A DNA stretch of 64,000 nucleotides from Chloroflexota bacterium (GTDB lineage Bacteria; Chloroflexota; Anaerolineae; Anaerolineales; Villigracilaceae), in the NCBI GenBank assembly GCA_021787595.1, contig JAJYLQ010000017.1:41300-105299 (forward strand), read 5' to 3'. Under the pieces are notes generated by a model that was not told the DNA's origin, searched no databases, and worked only from the letters and a program-made list of their open reading frames with translations. A program made the position numbers and the translations under genes. Below, in pieces: positions 1 to 7,724 of the stretch. Within the stretch, counting starts at the first letter, position 1. Each line of letters begins with the position of its first letter.

Positions 1-7
1 AAATCTG

Positions 8-631
8 TTGGAGCTTTGTCCTGCAATTTACTCAAAGGCCCAGGAGCTTCTGGGCTTTGAAGCTGATGTAAGTTTTGTAATCTATGTAGGCGTTGGCTGC
101 GGCGCGGGATGGGTGACGTCGTATGGCGATCAACCCGCCATCTTGTTTGGATTGGAGAATATTGCCGGGTCCGGATGGGGCAGTGTCAACGCAATCCGAG
201 GATTGTGCGCTCACGAGATTGGTCACGTAGCGCATTATCACTGGCGCGCGCAAAATAACAAGGCGCTTGGCACAGGCGTATGGTGGCAGCTTTATGACGA
301 AGGATTTGCACAGCGCTGCGAAACTTCGATAAACGGATTCGATTCATGGCATGAAGCAATTGCCAGCGATGATTGGCTGGAATGGTGTCAAGGCCATAAA
401 GGCTGGCTGGCGGCTGAGTTCATAAAAGCAGCAGATGATGGCAAACCGGTGAATCCATTCTTTGGGTCCTGGTTTGAGATGGAGGGCAAAAGTCAAACCG
501 GCTATTTTCTGGGATGCGAGGTAATACATGGATTGGAAGAAGAATATAGCCTGAAGGAAATCGCTTTGCTGGATGACATTGAGACGCGTTCCAGAGCAAT
601 CTTGGAACGGATGAGGAATGTACAACCATGA
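8..631 (+). CDS. Putative zinc-dependent peptidase (gluzincin-like), possibly 5'-truncated
   Basis: The protein contains HEIGH, the HExxH zinc-binding/catalytic motif, around residue 69. About 30 residues later it has LYDEGFAQ, which resembles the downstream glutamate motif of gluzincin peptidases such as the DUF2268/DUF5700 groups. No signal peptide is visible, so it is probably cytoplasmic, but the N-terminus may be missing: the frame is open to the window edge and the listed start is a TTG with no visible ribosome binding site. The stop overlaps the start of the exonuclease gene by four bases (ATGA), so the two are translationally coupled. Substrate unknown. The metal-site reading is fairly safe; the family assignment is not. 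Confidence 0.55.
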   Translation: MELCPAIYSKAQELLGFEADVSFVIYVGVGCGAGWVTSYGDQPAILFGLENIAGSGWGSVNAIRGLCAHEIGHVAHYHWRAQNNKALGTGVWWQLYDEGFAQRCETSINGFDSWHEAIASDDWLEWCQGHKGWLAAEFIKAADDGKPVNPFFGSWFEMEGKSQTGYFLGCEVIHGLEEEYSLKEIALLDDIETRSRAILERMRNVQP

Positions 632-1506
632 AGATTTATTTGGTAGACGGCACGTATGAGTTATTCCGTAATCATTTCGGCGCGCCTCCGAGGAAAGCGC
701 CCAATGGACAGGAAGTTGGCGCCACGCTCGGACTCCTGAGAAGCCTGTTGATGCTGCTGACGAGTCCGGAAGTAACGCATGTCGCATGCGCCTTCGATCA
801 CGTGATCGAGTCCTTTCGCAACGATCTTTATCCGGGCTACAAAACCGGCGCGGGCGTTGATTCGAATCTCCTTGCCCAATTCCCGCTGGCTGAAAAGGCT
901 GTTTCTGCGCTGGGCGTGGTTGTCTGGCCGATGGTGAAGTTCGAAGCCGATGATGCCCTGGCCTCAGCGGTGGCGCGCTTCGAAAATAATAAGACCGTCG
1001 GGCAAATTATCGTTTGTTCGCCGGATAAGGACCTTGCCCAATTGGTATCTGGCAGGCGCATCGTCTGCTGGGATCGCCGAAGAGACCTCGTCATTGACGA
1101 GGCAGGCGTGATCGGGAAATTTGGCGTGCATCCGCAGTCCATTCCTGACTGGCTCGCGCTGGTCGGCGATTCTGCGGATGGATTCCCCGGCGTTCCGGGT
1201 TGGGGAGCGAAATCATCTGCGGCTGTACTTTCGCGCTTCGAACATTTGGAATCGATCCCAAATGATCCGGCGAAGTGGAAATTGAGCGCAATCAGCGCGG
1301 GCCGCTCCGCGAGTCTGGCTGAAAACCTTGTGCGGCATCATAACGAAGCTTTGCTGTTTAGAAAGCTGGCTGCTCTCCGCAAGGATGTCCCGCTTGAGGA
1401 AACCCTCGATGATCTGAAGTGGCAGGGAGCCCGTCCACGATTGAAAAAGCTATGTCACGAATTAGGAGATGAGCGCATCTCGGAACGTGTTACTCGTTGG
1501 CGATAA
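628..1506 (+). CDS. 5'-3' exonuclease (Pol I N-terminal / flap-endonuclease type)
   Basis: A 292-residue stand-alone 5'-3' exonuclease domain of the DNA polymerase I N-terminal/FEN superfamily, which removes 5' flaps or RNA primers. Acidic metal-binding motifs are visible: YLVDGTYELFR at the N-terminus, CAFDH near residue 55, FEADDALA near 105 and CSPDKDLAQLV near 130. A helix-hairpin-helix region with GDSADGFPGVPGWGAKS near 180 binds DNA. No polymerase domain follows, so it resembles the Xni/ExoIX-type single-domain proteins. It overlaps the preceding peptidase-like gene by four bases and is followed by a repeat-containing spacer. Family assignment is secure; the in vivo role is inferred. 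Confidence 0.88.
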   Translation: MKIYLVDGTYELFRNHFGAPPRKAPNGQEVGATLGLLRSLLMLLTSPEVTHVACAFDHVIESFRNDLYPGYKTGAGVDSNLLAQFPLAEKAVSALGVVVWPMVKFEADDALASAVARFENNKTVGQIIVCSPDKDLAQLVSGRRIVCWDRRRDLVIDEAGVIGKFGVHPQSIPDWLALVGDSADGFPGVPGWGAKSSAAVLSRFEHLESIPNDPAKWKLSAISAGRSASLAENLVRHHNEALLFRKLAALRKDVPLEETLDDLKWQGARPRLKKLCHELGDERISERVTRWR

Positions 1507-1537
1507 ACCATATAATTTTTGACGGGGGTAATAATTC

Positions 1538-1690
1538 TGCTTTTTGGGAGTGACCAAAGTCAATGACATAAACTTATGTCACCGGGCGAAGCGAAGGGTC
1601 TCCGCTGCAAAAGCGGCGGGATTCTTCACTCCCTTCGGTTGTTCACATCGGGACGAAGTCCCTCGGGAGAATGACACTCTGTTTCTGATG
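1538..1690. repeat. Intergenic repeat element, partly palindromic
   Basis: This spacer between two converging genes contains gcgaagcgaagggtctccgc, a stretch with inverted AGCGGC/GCCGC words, and at the far end gggagaatgacactctg. It resembles the widespread bacterial intergenic repeats built around 'gcgaagcgaag...gaatgacac'. The 74-aa ORF that crosses it has no protein features. It may also terminate transcription from either side. Copy number elsewhere in the genome cannot be seen from here. Confidence 0.5.
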
Positions 1691-1760
1691 TCAGGCACTC
1701 CCTGCTTTTTTATTGAAGCGGAAAGAATATTCGAAAAAAGAATCGCACGCGCAACAATCG

Positions 1761-2657
1761 TTATGTGAGAAAGAGGATCGTCACGCCGACCATGGCCAGC
1801 ATCGTCCCGGCAATTGCCTGCCAGCCCAGTTTTTCCTTGAAGAAGAAATGACTGATTGGAAGGATAAAGATGGGCGAGAGCGATGTAAGCACGCTGGCCA
1901 CTCCAACCTCCGTGTTTTGAACCGCGAGAAGCGACAGGGAAACGCCAATCACAGGCCCGATCAACGCGGCCAGCATCAGTAATTTGAAAGCGGATGGATT
2001 TCCTCGCAGCGTCCGAATCGTTTTTCCACCCTGTTTTTGTAGAAGAGTTACAAGCCATAACGCCAGGGCGGCCGCCAGCATCCGGATGACGTTTCCACTG
2101 ACAGGGGAGAAGTTTCCCAACATCCCCTGTTTGGAAAAGACCAACCCTGTTGCTTGTCCGATTGCGCCGAGGATGCCGAACATTATGCCTCTGACTGTAG
2201 AACGGGAAACTTGTGGTTTTCCATTGCCCTGTTCGAGGATGACCCAGATGATCCCGCCCAGAGTCAATGCGATGCCGATGGTCTGTCCGAGGCGAAGCGA
2301 TTCGCCAAGGAATATCCATGCCTCCAGCGCGCCGAAGATGGTGGAGAGGCTTAATAGTAAAGTCCCGATCCGCGGGCCGACTTCATAATAAGACTGGAAT
2401 AAAAATGCGTCGCCCAACGCCAGCCCGATGACCCCTGATAGCGACAGCCATGCCCAGCGTTGAGACTCTGCGCTTATCGGAAGCGGTTGACGAAATAAAA
2501 TCGTATTGAGAATGATGAGATAAAGCAGCGCAAAAGCAAGGCGCGTCCGGTTTCCGATGACCGAGCCGACTTTTTGAACAGCTTTGGTAACGACCACTGC
2601 ATTGATTGCAAAGAACAATGAAGTAAGAAGCCCCGCGATTTCGCCAATGTAAGTCAT
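1761..2657 (-). CDS. EamA / drug-metabolite transporter (DMT) family permease
   Basis: A 298-residue protein with ten predicted membrane helices arranged as two five-helix EamA repeats, the standard DMT layout and length. The first repeat starts MTYIGEIAGLLTSLFFAINAV; the second begins near residue 155 with MFGILGAIGQATGLVFSKQG. It ends with SHFFFKEKLGWQAIAGTMLA, the typical conserved C-terminal EamA stretch. It probably exports a small metabolite; the substrate cannot be predicted. It is the last gene of a minus-strand run (DUF1232 protein, acetyltransferase, PEBP lipoprotein), separated from the lipoprotein by a heptad-type repeat. Confidence 0.88.
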   Translation of the reverse strand: MTYIGEIAGLLTSLFFAINAVVVTKAVQKVGSVIGNRTRLAFALLYLIILNTILFRQPLPISAESQRWAWLSLSGVIGLALGDAFLFQSYYEVGPRIGTLLLSLSTIFGALEAWIFLGESLRLGQTIGIALTLGGIIWVILEQGNGKPQVSRSTVRGIMFGILGAIGQATGLVFSKQGMLGNFSPVSGNVIRMLAAALALWLVTLLQKQGGKTIRTLRGNPSAFKLLMLAALIGPVIGVSLSLLAVQNTEVGVASVLTSLSPIFILPISHFFFKEKLGWQAIAGTMLAMVGVTILFLT

Positions 2658-2703
2658 GTGTTTTTGTTTTCTTTTGGATTTGTTTTAGAAAGAGATCGAA
2701 GTT

Positions 2704-2766
2704 TCATCCGCAGATTACACAGATTTTTTTGACTTCACCTGCGAAATCCATGTGATCTGCGGATAT
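2704..2766. repeat. Heptad-type repeat with inverted arms, possible terminator
   Basis: A spacer with perfect 10-bp inverted arms ATCCGCAGAT (2706-2715) and ATCTGCGGAT (2755-2764). Between them are 7-bp-spaced words such as CAGATTA CACAGAT. It lies between the PEBP and EamA genes, which point the same way, so an RNA hairpin here could attenuate read-through. It belongs to the degenerate heptanucleotide family seen across the window. Confidence 0.55.
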
Positions 2767-2768
2767 TT

Positions 2769-3326
2769 TTATTTGCTGAATGTCCCCATCCATTCGCCTT
2801 GTGCAAGGATATGTCCCTGCATGGCAGAGATCAATTGCTGTTTGCTCGTTCCAGCAGATAGATTTAACATTGCATCGAGCGCGTACAGTTTGAAGAAATA
2901 GCGATGCGTCCCCGAAGGCGGGCACGGCCCGTTATATCCCAAATTGCCATACGAATTCTTTCCCTGCAAGCTCCCATCAGACAATTGTCCGCCAGGTTGA
3001 ACTGCTTCAGGAAGATCGCTGGCTGCGGCGGGAATGTTGTACATCACCCAATGAACCCACGTACCGCCGGGCGCATCGGGATCGTCAACGATCAGGGCGA
3101 AGGATTTGGTATTCGCGGGCGCGCCGCTCCACGTCAATGGAGGGGAAACTTCGCGCCCAACGCAGGAATATTTAGCCGGGATGGATTGTCCCGATGCGAA
3201 TGCCGCGCTTGAAATGGTCAGACTCATAGGTGCCTCTTGAGTTGCAGATGAGGAGGAAAGCTGATTTGTGCCACACGCGCTCAAAATCCAGAAAAGAGCG
3301 ATGATGATCGGAATCGAACGTTTCAT
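2769..3326 (-). CDS. YbhB/YbcL (PEBP) family lipoprotein
   Basis: A phosphatidylethanolamine-binding-protein-like protein of the bacterial YbhB/YbcL type. The N-terminus is a lipoprotein signal (MKRSIPIIIALFWILSACG, lipobox LSAC), so the mature protein should be membrane-anchored outside the cytoplasm. The ligand-binding motifs DDPDAPGGTWVHW and PPSGTHRYFF are present. The ATG at 3326 is preferred over the upstream TTG: a TATAAT box ends only seven bases before it, which implies a leaderless or nearly leaderless mRNA. That -10 box overlaps the stop codon of the acetyltransferase gene. The family is secure; the ligand is unknown. Confidence 0.88.
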   Translation of the reverse strand: MKRSIPIIIALFWILSACGTNQLSSSSATQEAPMSLTISSAAFASGQSIPAKYSCVGREVSPPLTWSGAPANTKSFALIVDDPDAPGGTWVHWVMYNIPAAASDLPEAVQPGGQLSDGSLQGKNSYGNLGYNGPCPPSGTHRYFFKLYALDAMLNLSAGTSKQQLISAMQGHILAQGEWMGTFSK

Positions 3327-3333
3327 CAAAATG

Positions 3334-3361
3334 ATTATAGCGTTTTTGCGAAGTGAATCAA
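3334..3361 (-). promoter_or_regulatory. Promoter for PEBP lipoprotein, predicted leaderless
   Basis: On the minus strand TTGATT (3361-3356), a 16-bp spacer and a perfect TATAAT (3339-3334) stand seven bases before the ATG. Transcription would start at or next to the start codon. The -10 box overlaps the stop codon of the upstream acetyltransferase gene. Confidence 0.5.
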
Positions 3362-3778
3362 ACGTTCCACTTCCTCGTATCCCATCGCCAGATGCGCCTT
3401 GATGCTGACTTCGTTATCGAGCCAGGTGTCCGATCCCATCTCTTTCAAACCTTGTTCGCGCGCCCAATCTTCGGCGGTGCGTACGAGCGCATGGCCGTAG
3501 CCCTGCCCGCGCAATTCCTCGTCCACGAACCAGCCTTCGATATAACCAACCGGGCTGGTCTCACAGCCGTCCGCATATTTCCGTGTGCCGGCTTCGATGA
3601 AACCAGCCAGCTTTCCATCCGGACGCTCCAGCACAAAGACGGGCGTCATCGGATCATTCAAAATTCGATCTTGTTCGGCCTGCAAAATTTCGAAATCGGC
3701 CTCCGGCCAAAGCCCGTAACGCATTCTCAGCCATTCGGGCTTGTCTTCGAGTGTGGCGCGGCGGATGTTCAAGTTCAT
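3335..3778 (-). CDS. GNAT acetyltransferase, aminoglycoside 6'-N-acetyltransferase [AAC(6')-I]-like
   Basis: A 147-residue GNAT protein whose layout follows small AAC(6')-I enzymes: MRYGLWPE near residue 20, then ETSPVGYIEGWFVDEELRG, where the beta-4 strand meets the acetyl-CoA loop, and a C-terminal AHLAMGYEEVERLIHF. R-G-Q-G-Y-G is the pyrophosphate-binding Q/RxxGxG motif. The track ORF is longer, but the extra N-terminal part only overlaps the DUF1232 gene in another frame, so the ATG at 3778 is chosen. It follows that gene by five bases. Enzymes of this type acetylate aminoglycosides with acetyl-CoA; whether this one confers resistance or has another amine substrate is unknown. Confidence 0.8.
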   Translation of the reverse strand: MNLNIRRATLEDKPEWLRMRYGLWPEADFEILQAEQDRILNDPMTPVFVLERPDGKLAGFIEAGTRKYADGCETSPVGYIEGWFVDEELRGQGYGHALVRTAEDWAREQGLKEMGSDTWLDNEVSIKAHLAMGYEEVERLIHFAKTL

Positions 3779-3783
3779 GCTTT

Positions 3784-4173
3784 TTACCTGACGAGATGTA
3801 GGATGATCGACGCGAAGCCGATTATAAGCAGTATCCAAATTAAGGCAATGATGATCACGCCGATGACTTTCACGCCTCGTCCCGGACCCGAATCCTGCCG
3901 CGCCTTTTCCCGGGCCTCTTCTATCACTGACGGCGGAATCAGCTTCAGCGCCAGCGCGATCCCCGCCGGGACGATGATCAAATCGTCGAGGTAGCCGAAG
4001 ACCGGCACAAAATCCGGGATGAGATCGAGCGGACTCAGCGCGTACGCGACCGTCCCGATGGCAATTGCTTTTGCATACCATGGCGTGCGCGGGTCGCGCG
4101 CCGCGAAATAAATCGCAAGCGTTTCGGTTTTGAGCGCGCGGGCGCGGGATTTCAGTTCGTCGAGCATGATCAC
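3784..4173 (-). CDS. DUF1232 (YkvA-type) membrane protein
   Basis: A 129-residue protein with the DUF1232 signature [20 protein letters not shown] near residue 45, including the typical DLIPD and DDL motifs. A second hydrophobic segment lies at the C-terminus ([20 protein letters not shown]). The family is widespread, membrane-associated and of unknown function. It is the first gene of a compact minus-strand group with the acetyltransferase. Assignment by motif is safe; no role is claimed. Confidence 0.85.
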   Translation of the reverse strand: MIMLDELKSRARALKTETLAIYFAARDPRTPWYAKAIAIGTVAYALSPLDLIPDFVPVFGYLDDLIIVPAGIALALKLIPPSVIEEAREKARQDSGPGRGVKVIGVIIIALIWILLIIGFASIILHLVR

Positions 4174-4177
4174 AATT

Positions 4178-4313
4178 TCAGGGATGGCTTCTTAACATAG
4201 TGTCCAGGCGCCGAGATTCGATGGCCTTCTCTTGCGGCTTTCCTGCACCTGCACGCAGGGCAGGTGCGCGCTGAATCTTTTTGCCAGCCTTGCAAACAAC
4301 AGCCCGGGTTAAA
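4178..4313. other. Spacer with hairpin between DUF1232 gene and metallophosphoesterase
   Basis: It contains an inverted repeat, GCACCTGC (4245-4252) and GCAGGTGC (4260-4267), with a seven-base loop. It may act as a terminator for the metallophosphoesterase transcript, though no T-run follows. The 68-aa ORF across it lacks protein-like features. Confidence 0.4.
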
Positions 4314-5690
4314 TCACGCAAATGTTCCCGACCAGGATTCGAAGCCGTGACCGCCGCGTTCGTCATCTTTGTAAAATGACACATACGTCATGGATTGGTA
4401 CGGAACGAATTCGTCCGGCTGATGGCTGCGGATATGATTCTTCGCGGCGATGGCGTAATACGAATGCCATGTGCCGGAGTTGATGTACACCTGGCTTTCA
4501 GGGTCGGACATGTTGCCGTAAACGTCCAGCGGCACAATCTCGTGAAAATGTGTGTGCCCATAAACGACAAAGCGCGCTTCCTTCTTCTTGATAGCGGGTT
4601 CGTTCAGCGCGTGCCCCGCATAGGAGATCTCGTCGCCGCTCGTTTTCGAGCGCACCCAATTGACCAGTTCGCTGATGGTGTGGAATGAGGTGCGGTTCGA
4701 AATCTTGATCGCCAGCCTCAGCGCGTCCGCTGTGTCGAATTTGAACGGCTTGTTGGTCCGGCGGACGAAATCCAGCGCGAGGAATTCATCGCAGATGCGA
4801 TCCCAAATTTGTTTGAGTTCGTCTTCCAGCGCGGACGAACCGGCGTGCTTTTGGATCTGCGTTTCGATCCACAGCGGCGCGGCCAGCAAGGGCCGGACAT
4901 TAGCGATGCGCCGCAGGCTTTTGAGGATGCCTTCGGGCAGGTCCGAGCCAAACTCGTTCTGCACCACGACCGGGAAGCGGTTGACCACTTCCATGGCCAG
5001 CGCGTCACCGAGAGTCCCCGCGTCGCGGCCTTTGTCTTTGTCGAAGTTGAATTTGTCGTAATAATCGCCGTGCCGGAGGAAGACGCGATGGCGCGCGCAC
5101 AACTCCTGCATTGGCTCGTACTCATTGATCTCGAATGGAAACATGGTGGCCGGATTGCTGAGCCCGATCACGTCAATGATGTCCTGGCGTATTGCATCGA
5201 ATGCTTTGCCCGGCAGGTGATAGTACCAATCATGATTGCCGACGGTGTAATGGATCCTCACCGCTACCGGGTTTTGGATCTGCGCCGCGAAATCCGGATG
5301 GCCGTTGACCGACGGCGGAATCGTGATCGCGCCCGGGCGCGTGACATCCCTGAGAACCTTCAGCGCTTCGGCATTCGTGCGGATGACAGCCCGGGTCACT
5401 TCACGGAGTTTTGATATGTACGCGTCGCTGTGCGGGTTCGTCCACGGGCGGACGTAATTTGCATCCCCGGGTTTTGTGTCGAGCCAGCGCGTGGAATGAA
5501 GCGGGTCGAGAATATCGCCCATCAAAACAATATCAATGCCGTCAATGGGATAGTACGTGTTGTCCCTGCGCCACGAAGCCTGATACGCGCCCTCGCGCAG
5601 GCGGTCCGCAAAAAGATGAAAGGCACCGGGCGAAATGGATTTGGCGCACGTGCCGTCAACGAGATGAATGTCGCTCGCGATTACAAGCAT
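4314..5690 (-). CDS. Calcineurin-like metallophosphoesterase
   Basis: A 458-residue protein with all the metal-binding motifs of the calcineurin-like phosphoesterase fold: ASDIHLVDG at the N-terminus, IVLMGDILD near residue 55, HYTVGNHDWYYH near 150, a histidine in FLRHGDYYD near 200 and VVYGHTHFHE near 380. No signal peptide is seen, so it should be cytoplasmic. It is longer than simple family members, with a helical insertion around residues 230-350. Substrate unknown. It is transcribed alone, with short spacers on both sides. Confidence 0.85.
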   Translation of the reverse strand: MLVIASDIHLVDGTCAKSISPGAFHLFADRLREGAYQASWRRDNTYYPIDGIDIVLMGDILDPLHSTRWLDTKPGDANYVRPWTNPHSDAYISKLREVTRAVIRTNAEALKVLRDVTRPGAITIPPSVNGHPDFAAQIQNPVAVRIHYTVGNHDWYYHLPGKAFDAIRQDIIDVIGLSNPATMFPFEINEYEPMQELCARHRVFLRHGDYYDKFNFDKDKGRDAGTLGDALAMEVVNRFPVVVQNEFGSDLPEGILKSLRRIANVRPLLAAPLWIETQIQKHAGSSALEDELKQIWDRICDEFLALDFVRRTNKPFKFDTADALRLAIKISNRTSFHTISELVNWVRSKTSGDEISYAGHALNEPAIKKKEARFVVYGHTHFHEIVPLDVYGNMSDPESQVYINSGTWHSYYAIAAKNHIRSHQPDEFVPYQSMTYVSFYKDDERGGHGFESWSGTFA

Positions 5691-5776
5691 GATCGACTCC
5701 TGAAAATTCGATGATTTCGTTCATGGGGCGGACGCTTGCCCCGCGACCAAAGGAGTGTCGAAGGGCCGTTCTGTCC

Positions 5777-6244
5777 CTACTTATTCTTTTCGAGTTTCTC
5801 GCGTTCCTGTTCCCATAGTTTTGTAAATCCTTCGAAGACATCGGAAATGATCTCCAGTTCTTTTTCCGAGTAACTTGAGATCAATTCGTCTTGTGCCTTT
5901 CTCGCCGATTCAAACCATGACGCGACTTTTTCGGCGCCCGATTTCACGGGAGCGATCAGAGTCCCGCGGCGATCATCGGGATTCGGTCGCCGCTCGATGA
6001 AGCCTGCCTTTTCGAGCCGGTTAAGCATGGCGGTCGCCGCACCCGAAGTGAGCCCCGTGTGCCTGGCAAGTTCGGAAGGCGTGGCAATGCCTTTGAGGAA
6101 TAGAACCCTGAGACATTCCATGTCGGTTACATTGAAGCCCATCTGTTCGCTCATCGCGTTTCGGAACCGCGTCAAATTGATGCCGTATTCCACCATCGCC
6201 ATCCGGGCCCGTTTCTTCAAATCTGTCTTTGTGGATTTCGTCAT
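5777..6244 (-). CDS. MarR family transcriptional regulator
   Basis: A 155-residue winged-helix protein of usual MarR length. The DNA-binding core is at residues 45-100: GIATPSELARHTGLTSGAATAML is the helix-turn-helix and EKAGFIERRPNPDDRRGTL is the wing with the conserved DxRxxxL-type motif. Terminal helices would form the dimer. It is divergent from two DUF1801-like genes, and the shared intergenic region contains paired direct repeats, so autoregulation and control of the neighbours are likely. The ligand is unknown. Confidence 0.92.
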   Translation of the reverse strand: MTKSTKTDLKKRARMAMVEYGINLTRFRNAMSEQMGFNVTDMECLRVLFLKGIATPSELARHTGLTSGAATAMLNRLEKAGFIERRPNPDDRRGTLIAPVKSGAEKVASWFESARKAQDELISSYSEKELEIISDVFEGFTKLWEQEREKLEKNK

Positions 6245-6254
6245 AGAGATACCC

Positions 6255-6291
6255 TTGACGTTATCTTTATTTTCAAGTATCTTTATTATAT
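6255..6291. promoter_or_regulatory. Divergent promoters with paired direct repeats, candidate MarR operator
   Basis: TATCTTTATT occurs twice (6262-6271 and 6278-6287), 16 bp apart. On the plus strand TTGACG (6255-6260), 17 bp, TATCTT (6278-6283) form a promoter toward the DUF1801-like genes. On the minus strand TATAAT (6290-6285) is a -10 box toward marR. A regulator bound to the repeats would cover both promoters. Confidence 0.45.
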
Positions 6292-6351
6292 AACTAAATT
6301 CTTAGAGACGCAAGAGTATCAGAAAGATCATTTACCCATAAGGAGTTTTCC

Positions 6352-6786
6352 ATGAGCCCAAGTAAAAGCACCACGAAGAAATCCAAAGGATTCACGGACG
6401 AAGAAAAGGCCGCGATGAGGGCGCGCGCCAAAGAGCTGAAGGCGGAAGCGGAAAAGGCGGAAGGCGAAAGCGCTGCGCTCGAGGCAATTGCCAAGTTTCA
6501 GGAACCGGACCGAACCATGGCCAAGCGGCTTCACACAATCATCAAAGCCGGCGGCCTGACTGCGAAAACCTGGTACGGAATGCCCGCCTATGCCAACCAG
6601 GATGGAAAGATCGTCTGCTACTTCCGCGACCGAATGAAGTTCAAAGAGAGGTACGCGATGTTCGGCTTCAACGACTCAGCAAACCTCGACGACGGCAGCA
6701 TGTGGCCGATTGCCTATGCTTTGCCGGAGTTGACCGCCGAAGATGAGGCAAAGATCGCCGCGCTCGTGAAGAAAGCGGTGAGCTGA
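6352..6786 (+). CDS. DUF1801-like conserved protein
   Basis: A small cytoplasmic protein of 144 residues. The first 60 residues are a charged, Lys/Glu/Ala-rich helical segment. The rest (AKTWYGMPAYANQDGKIVCYF, then RYAMFGFND) resembles the DUF1801/YdhG-like fold, which has been linked to iron-chaperone or small-molecule binding roles without firm function. A clear AGGAG ribosome site lies six bases before the ATG. It precedes a second DUF1801-like gene by two bases, so the pair is an operon divergent from marR. Confidence 0.65.
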   Translation: MSPSKSTTKKSKGFTDEEKAAMRARAKELKAEAEKAEGESAALEAIAKFQEPDRTMAKRLHTIIKAGGLTAKTWYGMPAYANQDGKIVCYFRDRMKFKERYAMFGFNDSANLDDGSMWPIAYALPELTAEDEAKIAALVKKAVS

Positions 6787-6788
6787 GA

Positions 6789-7205
6789 ATGAAAACAAGT
6801 GCGACTCCTTCCTCGAAAGAGAAGTCCGCATCTCAACAGATAGATGCCATTATCAAAGAGTCGAGTGATTGGCGAGGAAAGAAATTATCGCAGTTGCGCG
6901 CTGTGATCCAGAAAGCCGACTCGGCTGTAGTTGAAGAAGTAAAGTGGAAGAAACCATCCAAACCATCGGGAGTCCCGGTTTGGTCTCACGATGGAATAAT
7001 CTGCGTAGCAGATACGCTCAAGAATGCCGTGAGGCTGACCTTCCCCAAAGGTGCCCAGGTGAAGGATCCAAAGAAGCTCTTCAATACGCGTCTGGATAGC
7101 AAAACGGTTCGCGCCATTGACTTTTTCGAAGGCGAGGCTGTAAATGAGGGAGCGCTAAAGGCACTCGTTCTTGATGCCGTGAGGGTAAACACGCAAAAAG
7201 AGTAG
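6789..7205 (+). CDS. DUF1801 domain protein
   Basis: A 138-residue protein with the DUF1801 pattern: WRGKKLSQLRAVIQKA near residue 30, VEEVKWKKPSKPSGVPVWS near 55 and VRLTFPKGAQVKDPKKLFN near 85. It is probably a cytoplasmic homologue of YdhG/YdeI-type proteins of unknown function. It lies two bases after the related upstream gene. Its TAG stop codon is inside a perfect 28-bp palindrome that would terminate the transcript. Confidence 0.75.
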   Translation: MKTSATPSSKEKSASQQIDAIIKESSDWRGKKLSQLRAVIQKADSAVVEEVKWKKPSKPSGVPVWSHDGIICVADTLKNAVRLTFPKGAQVKDPKKLFNTRLDSKTVRAIDFFEGEAVNEGALKALVLDAVRVNTQKE

Positions 7206-7229
7206 GGGCGGATCGCGATCCGCCCCTAC
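7202..7229. terminator. Perfect 28-bp palindrome between convergent genes (GTAGGGGC repeat family)
   Basis: GTAGGGGCGGATCG and its exact complement form a 14+14 bp palindrome with no spacer. It contains the TAG stop of the DUF1801 gene and stands five bases from the end of the oppositely directed ICMT-like gene, so it can serve as a bidirectional terminator. Related GTAGGGGC...GCCCCTAC elements occur at 13823-13883 and 60995-61055. Confidence 0.7.
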
Positions 7230-7233
7230 ATTA

Positions 7234-7701
7234 TTATTTTAATTTTGGGATCCAGCGCGGGACTCGTTTGCAATAATCTTCATACGCCGCACCGAATTTC
7301 TTTTTCAATGTTCGTTCTTCATAGAAAACGATAAACAAATGGCAAACAAGAAAAGCGGCGACGGCATAAACGATTATCCAGATTGATTTGAACCAGAGAA
7401 AATAACCAATGACAATAACAAGCACGCCAACATAGATTGGATTGCGGACATAACGATATGGACCCGTCGCGACCAACTCTTTCGGCGGGTCAAGCGGTAA
7501 AGGCGTGCCGCGGCCTCTGAAAGTGAAATCCCAGAAGCACCATAGAATCTCGACTCCACCGATGAGCCAAAGCGGAAAGGCAAAATAAGCGAAGATGCCA
7601 GTCTCAACTTGCGGGTTTTTAGGCAAAAGCACGAGGGGAAAGTACCACGCACCCAATCCCGCGGCGAGGATGAGATATAAGAAAGATTTGAGGGCAGTCA
7701 T
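7234..7701 (-). CDS. Isoprenylcysteine carboxyl methyltransferase (ICMT)-family membrane protein
   Basis: A 155-residue integral membrane protein with about four helices. The C-terminal half carries the ICMT/phospholipid methyltransferase signature: GPYRYVRNPIYVGVLVIVIG and then YEERTLKKKFGAAYEDYCKR, which form the SAM-binding region in this family. Bacterial members are thought to methylate membrane-associated small molecules or lipids, and the substrate is not known here. It converges on the DUF1801 gene across a perfect palindrome. Confidence 0.85.
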   Translation of the reverse strand: MTALKSFLYLILAAGLGAWYFPLVLLPKNPQVETGIFAYFAFPLWLIGGVEILWCFWDFTFRGRGTPLPLDPPKELVATGPYRYVRNPIYVGVLVIVIGYFLWFKSIWIIVYAVAAFLVCHLFIVFYEERTLKKKFGAAYEDYCKRVPRWIPKLK

Positions 7702-7724
7702 TCTCTTCTGTTGGATTGTATTTC

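Noticed and set aside
1544-1768. Short ORF in the spacer after the exonuclease gene
   Set aside because: It lies over a palindromic repeat, has no ribosome site and its sequence is repeat-derived.
3779-4081. N-terminal extension of the acetyltransferase ORF
   Set aside because: This part is Arg/Gly-rich and overlaps the DUF1232 gene in another frame; the acetyltransferase fold begins at the ATG 3778.
4178-4384. Minus-strand 68-aa ORF beside the metallophosphoesterase
   Set aside because: It overlaps the end of the phosphoesterase gene in another frame and contains a hairpin; no protein features.
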